Below, piece after piece: positions 43,419-52,868 of a stretch of DNA of 64,000 bases (positions are counted from its first letter, which is position 1; each line of letters opens with the position of its first letter). The notes beneath the pieces were generated by a model. It did not search any database and was not told the DNA's origin. It was given only the letters and a program-made list of their open reading frames with translations. This stretch comes from Bacteroidales bacterium. Lineage in GTDB: Bacteria; Bacillota; Clostridia; Lachnospirales; Lachnospiraceae. Made by a program: the position numbers and the translations under genes. The stretch is from contig JAMPFJ010000001.1 of NCBI GenBank assembly GCA_023664535.1, forward strand, positions 1-64,000. The letters run 5' to 3'.

Positions 43419-44282
43419 TTGCAGATAACTGTTTATCTGGATGTTGTTTTTTTCATCAATTTTACCGTTAATCTTTTTGTTTTATGGTTAACCGGAGTGT
43501 TGCTAAAACAAAAAATAATGATTTGGAGAGTATTTCTTGCCGCATTATCCGGTGCGGCGCTGCTTCTTCCCTGTATTTTATATCCGTTTCTGTTGACGGG
43601 GATTACGGGGGTCGCCCTATGCACGGGAATCAGTATGGGAGCCGTTGCAATCGCCTATGGAAAAAAACATGGGGGATTGATAAAAAAATGGTTCCTGTCC
43701 ACCACGATAATGGTTCTGCTGGGCGGTATCATGAATTATATAAAAAGTATAACGGGTATAATGTCCCTGTCTTTTTCTTTTTGGCTTTTTTTTATGGCGG
43801 TAAGCGGGGGATTAACCGTTTTTTTCATTTACTTATGGAAAAGGATGGTACATAAGGAAAGGGTTATTTATCTTATTAAAATCAGACATAATCAGAACCT
43901 GCGGTTTGAGCATCTTTATCTGGATACGGGGAACATGCTCTGGGACCCGTTGTTTTCCAAACCGGTGATTGTGTTAAGTGAGAGTGTGATATATAGTGTT
44001 CTGACGGATGAGGAAAGGGAGTTTGTTGAAGAGTACCGGAAAAACGGACGGATGAATTATGAAAAAATGATGCTGCCGGAAATACAAAAGAGAGTTTGCT
44101 TTCATGAGATAGCATGTGCAAGCGTAGGAAATTTGTCGGGAAAAATGCTTTGTTTTCTGATAGATGAAATTACGGTTGAGGATACGGGACGAATATTGAA
44201 AAGACAGCCGGTGGTAATCGGACCGGAGGGATTGTTTAACACAAAAAGGTATCAGGGCTTACTGCATAGAGAGTGCATCTGA
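43419..44282 (+). CDS. spoIIGA: Sigma-E processing peptidase SpoIIGA
   Basis: Membrane aspartic protease, 287 residues, that cuts the pro-sequence from pro-SigE after polar septation. Five hydrophobic segments fill residues 5-150. The cytosolic catalytic domain carries YLDTGN with the Asp of the DTG motif (near residue 170), then PVIVLSE, and ends with [11 protein letters not shown]. Start TTG 43419 after a strong AGGAGGTG. The end overlaps the open frame of sigE; the true sigE start is 17 nt later, so the two genes form the spoIIG operon. Confidence 0.93.
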   Translation: MQITVYLDVVFFINFTVNLFVLWLTGVLLKQKIMIWRVFLAALSGAALLLPCILYPFLLTGITGVALCTGISMGAVAIAYGKKHGGLIKKWFLSTTIMVLLGGIMNYIKSITGIMSLSFSFWLFFMAVSGGLTVFFIYLWKRMVHKERVIYLIKIRHNQNLRFEHLYLDTGNMLWDPLFSKPVIVLSESVIYSVLTDEEREFVEEYRKNGRMNYEKMMLPEIQKRVCFHEIACASVGNLSGKMLCFLIDEITVEDTGRILKRQPVVIGPEGLFNTKRYQGLLHRECI

Positions 44283-44299
44283 AGTATTTGGAGGATCAT

Positions 44300-45040
44300 A
44301 TGGTGAATATAGTCGGTAATGATAAGTTAAAGCTTACCATGATGAGAAATATGGCAAGCATGTTTTTTATGCCAAAAAAAGAGATACATTATATTGGCGG
44401 AGCGGATATTCTGCCGCCGCCGCTGGAACCGGAAGAGGAAAGGGAGCTGTTGGAAAAGCTTGGACAGATAGACGATACGGAGGTAAAAAGTATATTGATT
44501 GAGCGGAATCTCCGGCTGGTAGTGTATATAGCCAAAAAATTTGACAATACCGGCGTAGGAGTGGAGGATTTAATCTCAATCGGGACAATCGGCCTGATAA
44601 AAGCGATTAACACGTTTAAACTGGATAAGAAAATTAAGCTTGCCACTTATGCGTCAAGGTGTATTGAGAATGAAATACTGATGTATCTGCGGAGAAGTGC
44701 AAAAACTAAGGTAGAGGTCTCGATTGACGAGCCGTTAAATGTGGACTGGGACGGAAATGAACTTTTACTATCTGATATTTTAGGTACGGAAGAGGATATT
44801 ATTTACCGTGATTTGGAGGATGAGGTTGATAAAGAATTGTTAAAAAAGGCAATGACGGTACTGACCGACAGGGAGAAAAAGATAATTGACTTAAGATTTG
44901 GCCTGAATAATGAGAACGGGGATGAGATGACGCAGAAGGAGGTGGCGGATTTGCTGGGGATTTCCCAGTCTTATATTTCGAGGCTTGAGAAAAAGATTAT
45001 GAAGAGGCTCAAAAGGGAGATGTTAAGAATCGGCTCATAA
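44300..45040 (+). CDS. sigE: RNA polymerase sporulation sigma factor SigE
   Basis: Mother-cell sigma factor, 246 residues, made as a pro-protein and activated by SpoIIGA. The N-terminal pro-region (about 25-30 residues, [15 protein letters not shown]) precedes [14 protein letters not shown]. Region 2 has [35 protein letters not shown] and [19 protein letters not shown]; region 4 has [15 protein letters not shown] and the helix-turn-helix [28 protein letters not shown] before ATG 44300 fixes the start; an in-frame GTG at 44273 lies inside spoIIGA. Confidence 0.96.
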   Translation: MVNIVGNDKLKLTMMRNMASMFFMPKKEIHYIGGADILPPPLEPEEERELLEKLGQIDDTEVKSILIERNLRLVVYIAKKFDNTGVGVEDLISIGTIGLIKAINTFKLDKKIKLATYASRCIENEILMYLRRSAKTKVEVSIDEPLNVDWDGNELLLSDILGTEEDIIYRDLEDEVDKELLKKAMTVLTDREKKIIDLRFGLNNENGDEMTQKEVADLLGISQSYISRLEKKIMKRLKREMLRIGS

Positions 45041-45098
45041 CTTTTTTGGAAAGTATTGGCGAAATTCAAGTTGAATAAATCGGGTTTCATTGGTGAAT

Positions 45099-45128
45099 CC
45101 TTAAAACTATAGAACAGTTTTAAGGAGG
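45099..45128 (+). promoter_or_regulatory. Hairpin covering the sigG Shine-Dalgarno
   Basis: CCTTAAAACT (45099-45108) is a perfect inverse of AGTTTTAAGG (45116-45125), with a 7-nt loop. The right arm contains the first part of the ribosome site AAGGAGG (45122-45128). In the mRNA this would hide the ribosome site. A comparable sigG leader hairpin lowers translation in Bacillus subtilis. Confidence 0.8.
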
Positions 45129-45135
45129 ACGTGAT

Positions 45136-45915
45136 ATGGCACTCAATAAAGTCGTAATCTGTGGAGTAAATACGGCAAAGCTTCCGCTTCTTACCAACGA
45201 AGAGAAAAACGAATTGTTTATCCGGATTGAACAGGGGGATAAGCAGGCGAGAGAGCAGTTGATTGAAGGTAATTTAAGGCTTGTATTAAGTGTCATTCAG
45301 CGGTTTGCCGCATCATCGGAAAATGCGGATGATTTGTTTCAGGTTGGCTGCATTGGTCTGATGAAGGCGATAGATAATTTTGACCGGAGTTTAAATGTTA
45401 AATTTTCTACTTACGCCGTGCCGATGATTATCGGCGAGTGCAGGAGGTATTTAAGGGATAATAACGTGATAAGGGTGTCCCGTTCCCTGCGGGATATTGC
45501 GTATAAGGCAATTTATGCAAAGGAGAGGATGTTAAGGGAGGAGGACAGGGAGCCTACCATTGACGAGGTAGCAAGGGAAATTGAAATGGAAAAGGAAATG
45601 GTGGTGATGGCGTTGGATGCCATTGCAACACCGGTTTCCCTGTATGACCCGGTATACCAGGAGGGAGGAGATACCCTCTATATTATGGACCAGGTAAGCG
45701 ATAAAAAGAACAGGGAAGAAAATTGGATAGAGGATATTTCACTGAAAGAAGCAATGAAAAAATTGTCGGAGAGGGAGTATAATATTATCAGGCTCAGGTT
45801 TTTTGAGGGAAAAACCCAGACAGAGGTTGCAGATGAGATTGCGATTTCCCAGGCACAGGTATCAAGACTGGAGAAATCGGCATTAAAAAGCATGAAAAAT
45901 TATTTGGATATTTAA
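45136..45915 (+). CDS. sigG: RNA polymerase sporulation sigma factor SigG
   Basis: Late forespore sigma factor, 259 residues. The family start MALNKVVICGVNTAKLPLLT is diagnostic. Region 2: GNLRLVLSVIQRFA, DLFQVGCIGLMKAIDNFD, VKFSTYAVPMIIGECRRYLRD; region 4: LSEREYNIIRLRFFEGKTQTEVADEIAISQAQVSRLEK. No pro-sequence. It follows sigE by 95 nt, so read-through from spoIIG is likely. A TGAATA at 45072 could be a -35 for a forespore sigma factor, but the -10 match is weak. The leader hairpin described separately should limit translation. Confidence 0.97.
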   Translation: MALNKVVICGVNTAKLPLLTNEEKNELFIRIEQGDKQAREQLIEGNLRLVLSVIQRFAASSENADDLFQVGCIGLMKAIDNFDRSLNVKFSTYAVPMIIGECRRYLRDNNVIRVSRSLRDIAYKAIYAKERMLREEDREPTIDEVAREIEMEKEMVVMALDAIATPVSLYDPVYQEGGDTLYIMDQVSDKKNREENWIEDISLKEAMKKLSEREYNIIRLRFFEGKTQTEVADEIAISQAQVSRLEKSALKSMKNYLDI

Positions 45916-45926
45916 CGGTAAATGCG

Positions 45927-45955
45927 TTGTCAATCCTTGGAAAATATGCTATAAT
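45927..45955 (+). promoter_or_regulatory. Promoter of the small kinase gene
   Basis: TTGTCA (45927-45932), 17 nt, TATAAT (45950-45955), 80 nt before the ATG. Confidence 0.75.
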
Positions 45956-46034
45956 TTGGCTTGATTATCGTACAATCAGGGGTATAAAAGAAGATTTACA
46001 GCCGAAATGGCATTTAAAGAGGAGGCATATATAC

Positions 46035-46604
46035 ATGAAACATCTAATATTGGTTACGTCACCACCGGCATGTGGCAAGACGTTTATCTCGAAACAGCTT
46101 GCTAAGGCATTGACAAATTGTGTGTATCTGGACAAGGATACATTGATTGTATTATCAAAGCAGATTTTTAAGGTGGCAGGAGAGGAATATAACCGCTCTT
46201 CCGATTTTTTCCAGCGGGAGATTAGGGATTATGAATACTATTGTGTGCTGGATTTGGCGATGGAGGCTTTGGATTATAATGATACCGTGTTAATCAATGC
46301 GCCTTTTTCGGATGAGATTCGGGATGATGAATATCTGAATTCCCTGCGGGAAAAGCTGGCGGCACATGGCGCCGAGCTGGTGGTAATCTGGGTGAACACC
46401 AGAGTGGAAGTGTGCAGGGAGCGTATGGTAAAACGCAATTCGGACAGGGATACATGGAAGCTTGAGCATTGGGATGAATATATTGCCAGTTGTAATTTTA
46501 ATCAGCCGGATAACATAAAGGAACTCATTGTGTTTGAAAATTCTTCTGAGGAGGAGTTTAATGAGTCAATAAACCGTGTCGTAAAACAGTTAAGAGGAGA
46601 GTGA
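46035..46604 (+). CDS. AAA/zeta-like P-loop kinase or ATPase of unknown substrate
   Basis: A 189-residue soluble protein of the small-kinase kind. Residues 3-16 make the P-loop (LVTSPPACGKTFIS; the usual first Gly is Ser). A D in YLDKDTL and the lid-like RVEVCRERMVKRNSDRDTW fit the adenylate-kinase/gluconate-kinase group. VLINAPF and VVIWVNT are the core strands. The phosphate acceptor cannot be read from the sequence. GAGGAGG before ATG 46035 chooses the start, and it has its own promoter. Confidence 0.75.
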   Translation: MKHLILVTSPPACGKTFISKQLAKALTNCVYLDKDTLIVLSKQIFKVAGEEYNRSSDFFQREIRDYEYYCVLDLAMEALDYNDTVLINAPFSDEIRDDEYLNSLREKLAAHGAELVVIWVNTRVEVCRERMVKRNSDRDTWKLEHWDEYIASCNFNQPDNIKELIVFENSSEEEFNESINRVVKQLRGE

Positions 46605-46611
46605 GAACATG

Positions 46612-46638
46612 CGGTGCTTTTTATAAAGCGCCGTTTTT
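46612..46638 (+). terminator. Terminator after the kinase gene
   Basis: CGGTGCTTT-TTAT-AAAGCGCCG followed by TTTTT. A second stem, GTCGGT (46645-46650) / ACCGAC (46675-46680), lies in the short leader of the branching-enzyme gene. Confidence 0.75.
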
Positions 46639-46721
46639 GCGCAGGTCGGTAAGCCGGGAATGACAGGTCAAATGACCGACTACGCAAAAAGCTGATGCAC
46701 GAGAATCTTGAGGAGGAAAAC

Positions 46722-49010
46722 ATGGCAAACAAAAAACCGGTATTTGCGATTAACTGGACAGAGGTAGAGGCGTTGGCAGAAGGGCGTCATGATAATCCAC
46801 ATCACATTTTAGGAATGCATGAGACCATAGACGGAGTTTATATCAATGCATATTTTCCCGGAGCGGAGTCGGTAACGGCAGTTTGTAAGCAGACGAGGAA
46901 AAAATACAGGCTGGTCAGTGACAGAATAGAAGGTTTTTATTCGATAAAGGTGGAAGACCGCCAGAGCTTTGTCTATTTTTTTGAGGTGGTTTATCCGGGA
47001 GAGAAAAAGCGGACGGTAATTGATCCGTATGCCTTTGAACCGGTAATCGACCCGATTGATATCAGTAAATTTAATGACGGAGTTCATTACGAAATATACG
47101 AAAAGCTTGGAGCCCATCCCTGTATGCTGGACGGAATCAAGGGCGTGTTATTTGCAGTATGGGCGCCGCATGCGGTCCGGGTATCCGTAGTAGGAAATTT
47201 TAACAAATGGAACGGAAAAGTACATACAATGCGGAGAATAGAGTATTCCGGTATCTTTGAATTGTTTATTCCCGGGCTTGAGCCGGGAGAAATCTATAAG
47301 TATGAGATTCAGACCAAAGCAGGTTATACGTTTATGAAACCGGACCCCTATGGTAATTTTTCCGAGATGCGCCCGGCAAACGCTTCAAAAATAGCGGATT
47401 TGAGCTACGATTGGAAGGATGCCGCCTATATAGAGAAACAGACAATGGTAAAAAAAGAAATGCCGATGAATATTTACGAGGTGCATTTGGGCTCCTTTAA
47501 AAGACCGGCAGACGGCAGAGAATTTTTTACTTACCGTGAAATTGCAAAAGAGCTTGCGGATTATGTGGCGGATATGGGTTATACCCATATAGAACTGATG
47601 CCGATTATGGAGCATGAGCAGGACAGTTCTTTGGGATATCAGACGGCGGGATTTTATGCGCCTACCTCCCGTTATGGGGAGCCTGTTGATTTCATGTATT
47701 TTGTGGATTATATGCATAGCAAGGGAATCGGTGTGATTTGCGGCTGGGTTCCCAGCCAGTTTCCGATGACGGAAAGCGGAATGGCGAGGTTTGATGGGGA
47801 ACCGCTGTATGAACCGCAGGATTCCAGAAGGAGCGAGAATCCGAGATGGGGAACCTATATTTTCGATTACGAGCGAAAAGAGGTTAAAAATTATCTGATA
47901 TCCAATGCAATCTACTGGGTGTCCAAATATCATTTAGACGGACTGCGGATTGATAATGTGGCTTCCATGCTGTATCTGGATTACGGTAAGCCCTACGGCT
48001 GCTGGATTCCGAACCAGTATGGCGGGAATGAGAATCTGGCTGCTATTGCTTTCTTTAAGGAATTGAATACGATAATGAATGAGCGTTTTCCCAACTGCAT
48101 GATGATTGTAGAGGAGGAGTCCGGCTGGCCGATGTTAACGGAGGCGATAGAAGAGGGCGGTATGGGCTTTGATTACCGGTTTAATATGTCGTGGATGCGG
48201 GACTTGCTGTCCTATATGGCATTAGACCCCTTATACCGGAAATACGAGCATAAAAAGCTGACCAACAGCTTAAGCAACGCCTATGATGAAAAGTATATTT
48301 TGGAGTTTTCCCATACGGAGGTTGTGGGCGGTAAAGGTTCGATTGTGGACCAGATGCCCGGCGGATATGAAGAGAAATTTTCCAATCTCCGTCTGCTTTA
48401 TGGGTATATGATGATGCACCCCGGAAAGAAATTACTGTTTATGGGGCAGGAGTTTGCCCAGTTTAAGGAGTTTAGCGAGGCGGGGGAAATTGACTGGGGC
48501 TTACTGGAGTTTGATGCGCATACGATACTTCGGAATTATGTAAAGGCGCTGAATCATTTATACAAGAAAGAGCCGGCATTGTTTGCGATGGATAACAATG
48601 CAGAGGGATTTCAATGGATAAATGCAAATGCGGCAAATGAAAGCATTGTATCTTTCCTGCGCAGGACGGCGAGGAAAGAGGATACCCTGTTAATTATCTG
48701 TAATTTTACGCCGGTTTCTTATGATAAGTATAAGGTAGGCGTGCCCTTTGCCGGCACCTTTAAGGAGATTTTCTGCAGCGATATGGAAAAGTTTGGCGGG
48801 GACGGCAGTAAGAATCCGGGAGTCCGGGTAAGCAGGAAAAGCGCCTGCGACGGAAGAAGCAATTCGATTACCATAGGACTTGCGCCGCTGTCCATGAGTA
48901 TTTTTAAAATGACGAAAAGCGGAACGGAAGGTGCAAAGAAAACGAAGAAGGATGCGGAAAAGAAAAAGGCACCGGAGAAAGGATTGGCGGGAAAGGGTAA
49001 TAAAAAATGA
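46722..49010 (+). CDS. glgB: 1,4-alpha-glucan branching enzyme homologue with altered active-site residues
   Basis: A 762-residue member of the GlgB family (GH13). The layout is complete: N1 and CBM48 domains (FAVWAPHAVRVSVVGNFNKWNG), barrel, C-terminal beta domain and a Lys-rich tail of about 30 residues. The nucleophile Asp411 (DGLRIDNVASMLYLDY) and acid Glu465 (VEEESGWP) are present. But the usual DWVPGHFP is GWVPSQFP (Gly341, Gln346 replacing Asp and His), and SHDEVV is SHTEVV, so Thr532 replaces the transition-state Asp. Activity is doubtful. ATG 46722 follows GAGGAGG. No other glycogen gene is adjacent. Confidence 0.88.
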   Translation: MANKKPVFAINWTEVEALAEGRHDNPHHILGMHETIDGVYINAYFPGAESVTAVCKQTRKKYRLVSDRIEGFYSIKVEDRQSFVYFFEVVYPGEKKRTVIDPYAFEPVIDPIDISKFNDGVHYEIYEKLGAHPCMLDGIKGVLFAVWAPHAVRVSVVGNFNKWNGKVHTMRRIEYSGIFELFIPGLEPGEIYKYEIQTKAGYTFMKPDPYGNFSEMRPANASKIADLSYDWKDAAYIEKQTMVKKEMPMNIYEVHLGSFKRPADGREFFTYREIAKELADYVADMGYTHIELMPIMEHEQDSSLGYQTAGFYAPTSRYGEPVDFMYFVDYMHSKGIGVICGWVPSQFPMTESGMARFDGEPLYEPQDSRRSENPRWGTYIFDYERKEVKNYLISNAIYWVSKYHLDGLRIDNVASMLYLDYGKPYGCWIPNQYGGNENLAAIAFFKELNTIMNERFPNCMMIVEEESGWPMLTEAIEEGGMGFDYRFNMSWMRDLLSYMALDPLYRKYEHKKLTNSLSNAYDEKYILEFSHTEVVGGKGSIVDQMPGGYEEKFSNLRLLYGYMMMHPGKKLLFMGQEFAQFKEFSEAGEIDWGLLEFDAHTILRNYVKALNHLYKKEPALFAMDNNAEGFQWINANAANESIVSFLRRTARKEDTLLIICNFTPVSYDKYKVGVPFAGTFKEIFCSDMEKFGGDGSKNPGVRVSRKSACDGRSNSITIGLAPLSMSIFKMTKSGTEGAKKTKKDAEKKKAPEKGLAGKGNKK

Positions 49011-49019
49011 AATGGATGG

Positions 49020-49066
49020 CAGGCTGTCGCAGATAGGATTTCCGTAATGTGATAGCCTGATTTCAT
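49020..49066 (+). terminator. Terminator after glgB
   Basis: CAGGCTGTCGCA (49020-49031) pairs with TGTGATAGCCTG (49048-49059), with two G-T/T-G pairs, then ATTTCATTTT. Confidence 0.75.
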
Positions 49067-49102
49067 TTTGTAAGGCAGATATCGTGGAAAGGAATAAAAG
49101 AT

Positions 49103-50005
49103 ATGGTATTAGAGGAAATAAATAACCAGGTGGTGGCAGATGCCGCCAAAAATGCAGAGGAGTCCGCCGGGATAGTAAGGGATACCCTGGACGATATATT
49201 CAACTGGCTGATTGGCAAGTCGGGAAGCGTTGTGGTTGCCGTTCTCTTTATTGCGATAGGCTTGAAGGTTGTAGGCTTTTTGATTAAGCTGTTACGGCGT
49301 TCCTTTGAGCGCTCTAAGATGGAGGTCTCCGTTGCCGGTTTTCTATTATCAATTATCCGGGTGCTTGGCTATACGCTGGTCTTTATTACTGCGGCTACCA
49401 TTGTAGGCTTTGAAGTGACCAGCTTTGTTACGGTACTGGGAACCGCTTCCCTGGCGGTTGGGCTTGCTCTTCAGGGGGCATTGTCTAATCTTGCAGGCGG
49501 GGTATTGATTCTTCTGTTAAAGCCCTTTTCCCTTGGAGATTATATTATCGAGAATAACAAAAATAATGAGGGAACCGTTATTTCCATTGATATTTTTTAT
49601 ACCCGGCTGTTGACCTATGACAATAAGGTTGTCGTGATTCCCAACGGGATTTTGGCGGATAACAGTCTGGTGAATCTGACCAATGAGGAAAAAAGAAAGA
49701 TAGAGGTGAAGATTCCCATTGCTTATGACAGTGAGATGGGCAGGGTAAAGGAGATTATCAATAAAATTCTTTCGGAGGAGGAAAGAATTTTGCAGGAGGA
49801 ACCACAGAATGTATTTATCGATTCCTTTGACGAAAGCGGGATGACGCTGGGGATACGCGCATGGGTAAGGACGGATGATTACTGGAGTACCACATGGGAT
49901 TTGCGGGAAAAGATAAAAACGGCGTTTGATGAACAGCAGATTCAGATACCGTATAACCGTTTGGAAGTAGAGATGTTAAAGGGAAATCCGGAAAAGAACG
50001 GGTGA
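49103..50005 (+). CDS. MscS-family mechanosensitive ion channel
   Basis: A 300-residue small-conductance tension-gated channel. Three helices: about residues 45-65, 80-105 and the pore-lining TM3 with the Gly/Ala pattern VLGTASLAVGLALQGALSNLAGGVLILLLKPFSLGDYI. The cytosolic beta domain follows with GTVISIDIFYTRLLTYDNKVVVIPNGILAD, ending in the alpha/beta C-terminal part (IQIPYNRLEVEML). It releases solutes at low osmolarity. GGAAAGGA is upstream of the ATG. Confidence 0.95.
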   Translation: MVLEEINNQVVADAAKNAEESAGIVRDTLDDIFNWLIGKSGSVVVAVLFIAIGLKVVGFLIKLLRRSFERSKMEVSVAGFLLSIIRVLGYTLVFITAATIVGFEVTSFVTVLGTASLAVGLALQGALSNLAGGVLILLLKPFSLGDYIIENNKNNEGTVISIDIFYTRLLTYDNKVVVIPNGILADNSLVNLTNEEKRKIEVKIPIAYDSEMGRVKEIINKILSEEERILQEEPQNVFIDSFDESGMTLGIRAWVRTDDYWSTTWDLREKIKTAFDEQQIQIPYNRLEVEMLKGNPEKNG

Positions 50006-50025
50006 AGGAAAAATCTGTTGCACAA

Positions 50026-50098
50026 CATAATAAATATGCAAAAAGACGTAATAAATATTCATTTTTGCAGTTGACAAATGAATATACTGTAGTAAAAT
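50026..50098 (+). promoter_or_regulatory. argD promoter with ARG-box-like sites
   Basis: TTGACA (50071-50076), 16 nt, TAAAAT (50093-50098). CATAATAAATATGCAA (50026-50041) matches 12 of 16 positions of the argJ ARG box. ATGAATAT half-sites flank the -35 on both strands. Confidence 0.6.
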
Positions 50099-50182
50099 GT
50101 GATGTGATAAACAAGAGATGGTACATTAGCCGGAAACAGGGCAGGGTATTGGAAGTAACAGGAGCAGAAAAGAGGGATATTG

Positions 50183-51394
50183 ATGAAAGCAAAAGATTAT
50201 GGACTTACCAGACAGGATATTATCGAAATGGCGGATAAATATATGTTAAATATAGGATACCGTTTTCCTATCGTGGTGGAAGAGGCAAAGGATGCGGTTA
50301 TCCGGGATATGGACGGAGACGAATATTTGGATTTTTATGCGGGAATTGCGGTAAACTCGGCGGGGAACTGTAATGAAAAGGTGGTAGCCGCAATCCGGGA
50401 ACAGGCAGGAGAAGCGATGCATACCAGTCTTTATCCCTACTCTGTTCCACAGGCATTGCTGGCAAAGCTGATTTGCGAGAATACCGGAATGGACAGGGTG
50501 TTTTTCCAAAATTCCGGAACAGAAGCCAATGAGGCAATGATTAAGATGGCGAGGAAATACGGTGTAGACCGTTTCGGCGGGGAGCATTACCATATTGTGA
50601 CGGCAAAGAACAGCTTCCACGGCAGAACCTACGGCGCCATGAGTGCAACCGGACAGCCGGATAACGGATGCCAGACAGGCTTTAAACCGATGCTGCCGGG
50701 TTTTTCTTATGCCGATTATAACGATTTGGACAGCTTTACGGCGGCCTGCGGCGAGAATACCGTTGCAGTGATGGTGGAGCCGGTTCAGGGGGAAGGCGGT
50801 GTTTATCCGGCAAAGAAAGAATTTTTACAGGGGCTTCGCCGGCTTTGTGATGAGCGGGGAATGCTTCTGCTGTTTGATGAGGTACAGACCGGCTGGTGCC
50901 GTTGCGGGGAAAACATGGCATATATGTATTACGGAGTGGAGCCGGATGCGGTGACCATGGCAAAGGCGATGGGGGGCGGGCTTCCCATCGGCGCATTGGC
51001 GGCAAAGGAAGAATGTGCAGGGGCGTTAAATCCCGGTTCTCACGGAAGCACGTATTCCGGCAATCCGGTCTGCTGTGCCGCCTCCTATGCGCAGATTACC
51101 GAGCTGCTGGAGCGTAACCTTGCCGGAAATGCAAGAAAAATCGGCGGATATTTCATGGAGAAGCTGAAAACGCTTCCCCACGTAAAGGAAGTGCGCGGAC
51201 TGGGTCTTTTAGTGGGACTGGAATTGGAGGATGTGGACGCCGTTCAGGTGAAAATCAAGGCAATGGAGAAAAAACTGCTGGTGACGGCAACCTCCGGCCG
51301 GATTATCCGCATGGTACCGCCGTTGATTATTACCGAAAAGGAATGTGATAAGGCAGTTTCCATATTACGGGAAGCAATAGAGGAATTGATTTAA
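50183..51394 (+). CDS. argD: Acetylornithine aminotransferase
   Basis: Cytosolic PLP enzyme, 403 residues, class III aminotransferase. Converts N-acetylglutamate semialdehyde to N-acetylornithine. Motifs: FFQNSGTEANEAMIKMARKY, FHGRTYGAM, EPVQGEGGVYPA, LLFDEVQTGWCRCG, and the PLP Lys261 in MAKAMGGGLPIGA. HGSTYSGNPV and a complete C-terminal domain follow. ATG 50183 after AGAGGG; the preceding TTG at 50180 is in frame but less likely. Followed by argH after 78 nt. Confidence 0.95.
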   Translation: MKAKDYGLTRQDIIEMADKYMLNIGYRFPIVVEEAKDAVIRDMDGDEYLDFYAGIAVNSAGNCNEKVVAAIREQAGEAMHTSLYPYSVPQALLAKLICENTGMDRVFFQNSGTEANEAMIKMARKYGVDRFGGEHYHIVTAKNSFHGRTYGAMSATGQPDNGCQTGFKPMLPGFSYADYNDLDSFTAACGENTVAVMVEPVQGEGGVYPAKKEFLQGLRRLCDERGMLLLFDEVQTGWCRCGENMAYMYYGVEPDAVTMAKAMGGGLPIGALAAKEECAGALNPGSHGSTYSGNPVCCAASYAQITELLERNLAGNARKIGGYFMEKLKTLPHVKEVRGLGLLVGLELEDVDAVQVKIKAMEKKLLVTATSGRIIRMVPPLIITEKECDKAVSILREAIEELI

Positions 51395-51472
51395 TTAAGT
51401 ATGGCACATATTGCCACGGATGGGAAATGGTAATCAGATAAAAACAAGTATGCTTGAACGGAGGAAAAAACG

Positions 51473-52852
51473 ATGGCACAGCTTTGGGGCGGACGTTTTA
51501 CAAAGGAAACGAATCAGCTGGTATATAATTTTAATGCATCAATAACCTTTGACCGGAAATTTTACCGGGAAGATATGGAAGGCAGTATGGCGCATGTAAA
51601 AATGCTTGCGGCAGCCGGAATTTTGACGGAGGAGGAACGGGACCGGATTTTGGAAGGAATACAGGGGATTCTTGCCGATGTGGAAAACGGCAGTCTGGAG
51701 ATTACCCCGGAATATGAAGATATCCACAGCTTTGTGGAAGCAAATTTAATCGACCGACTCGGGGATGTGGGAAAAAAGCTTCATACGGGACGCTCGAGAA
51801 ACGACCAGGTGGCTTTGGATATGAAGCTTTATGTAAGAAAGGAAATTGTCAGCCTGAAGGGACTGGTAAAGGATTTGCTTTTTGTCCTGCAAAAGCTGAT
51901 GAAGCAGCATACGGATACCTATATGCCGGGGTTTACGCATTTACAGAAGGCACAGCCCATTACGCTGGCACATCATTTCGGCGCTTATATGGAAATGTTT
52001 AAACGGGATTATAGCCGTCTTTTGGATATTTATGAGCGGATGAATTACTGTCCCCTTGGCGCCGGTGCGCTGGCGGGAACGACATATCCGTTGGACAGAA
52101 GCCTTACGGCAGAGCTGCTGGGGTTTAAGGGACCGACCTTAAACAGTATGGATTCCGTGTCGGACAGGGATTATGTTATTGAGCTGCTTAGTGCAATGTC
52201 TACAATGATGATGCATCTGAGCCGGTTTTCGGAGGAAGTGATTATCTGGAATTCCAACGAATACCGCTTTGTTGAACTGGATGATGCATATAGCACCGGA
52301 AGCTCGATTATGCCGCAAAAAAAGAATCCGGATATTGCAGAGCTGGTTCGGGGAAAAACCGGACGGGTATACGGTGCGTTAATGCAGATGCTTACCACAA
52401 TGAAGGGATTACCGCTGGCGTATAATAAGGATATGCAGGAGGATAAGGAGTTAACCTTTGATGCGATTGATACGGTTAAGGGATGTCTTTTGCTCTTTAC
52501 CGGTATGCTTGAGACGATGAAGGTGAATAAAGAGGCTATGGAAAGGAGTGCAAGGAACGGGTTTACGAATGCCACGGATGCGGCGGACTATCTGGTAAAC
52601 CATGGAGTGCCTTTCCGAGATGCCCATGGTATTGTCGGTCAGCTGGTGCTGTATTGCATTGAGCATGACCTTGCATTGGACGAAATGCCCCTTGCCGAGT
52701 ATAAGAAAATTTCTCCGGTGTTTGAGGAGGATATTTATGAGGCGATAAGCCTCAAAACCTGCGTGGAAAAAAGAGAGACAATCGGTGCACCGGGGAAAAA
52801 GGCACTGGAGCGGGTAATTGCGATTAATGAGGAATATCTTAACGGATTATAG
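51473..52852 (+). CDS. argH: Argininosuccinate lyase
   Basis: Last step of arginine synthesis: splits argininosuccinate to arginine and fumarate. 459 residues, tetramer of the fumarase/aspartase superfamily. Start MAQLWGGRFTKETN; substrate motifs HTGRSRNDQVALDMKLY, HLQKAQPITLAHH, GAGALAGT, and the superfamily signature GSSIMPQKKNPD with the catalytic Ser. GGAGG lies upstream. I found no ARG box in the gap before it, so it is probably expressed with argD. Confidence 0.97.
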   Translation: MAQLWGGRFTKETNQLVYNFNASITFDRKFYREDMEGSMAHVKMLAAAGILTEEERDRILEGIQGILADVENGSLEITPEYEDIHSFVEANLIDRLGDVGKKLHTGRSRNDQVALDMKLYVRKEIVSLKGLVKDLLFVLQKLMKQHTDTYMPGFTHLQKAQPITLAHHFGAYMEMFKRDYSRLLDIYERMNYCPLGAGALAGTTYPLDRSLTAELLGFKGPTLNSMDSVSDRDYVIELLSAMSTMMMHLSRFSEEVIIWNSNEYRFVELDDAYSTGSSIMPQKKNPDIAELVRGKTGRVYGALMQMLTTMKGLPLAYNKDMQEDKELTFDAIDTVKGCLLLFTGMLETMKVNKEAMERSARNGFTNATDAADYLVNHGVPFRDAHGIVGQLVLYCIEHDLALDEMPLAEYKKISPVFEEDIYEAISLKTCVEKRETIGAPGKKALERVIAINEEYLNGL

Positions 52853-52868
52853 AAAAGAGGTATTTTAA

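Noticed and set aside
50002-50238. 78-codon open frame between mscS and argD
   Set aside because: It overlaps the argD start in another frame, covers the argD promoter and has no ribosome site or recognisable domain.
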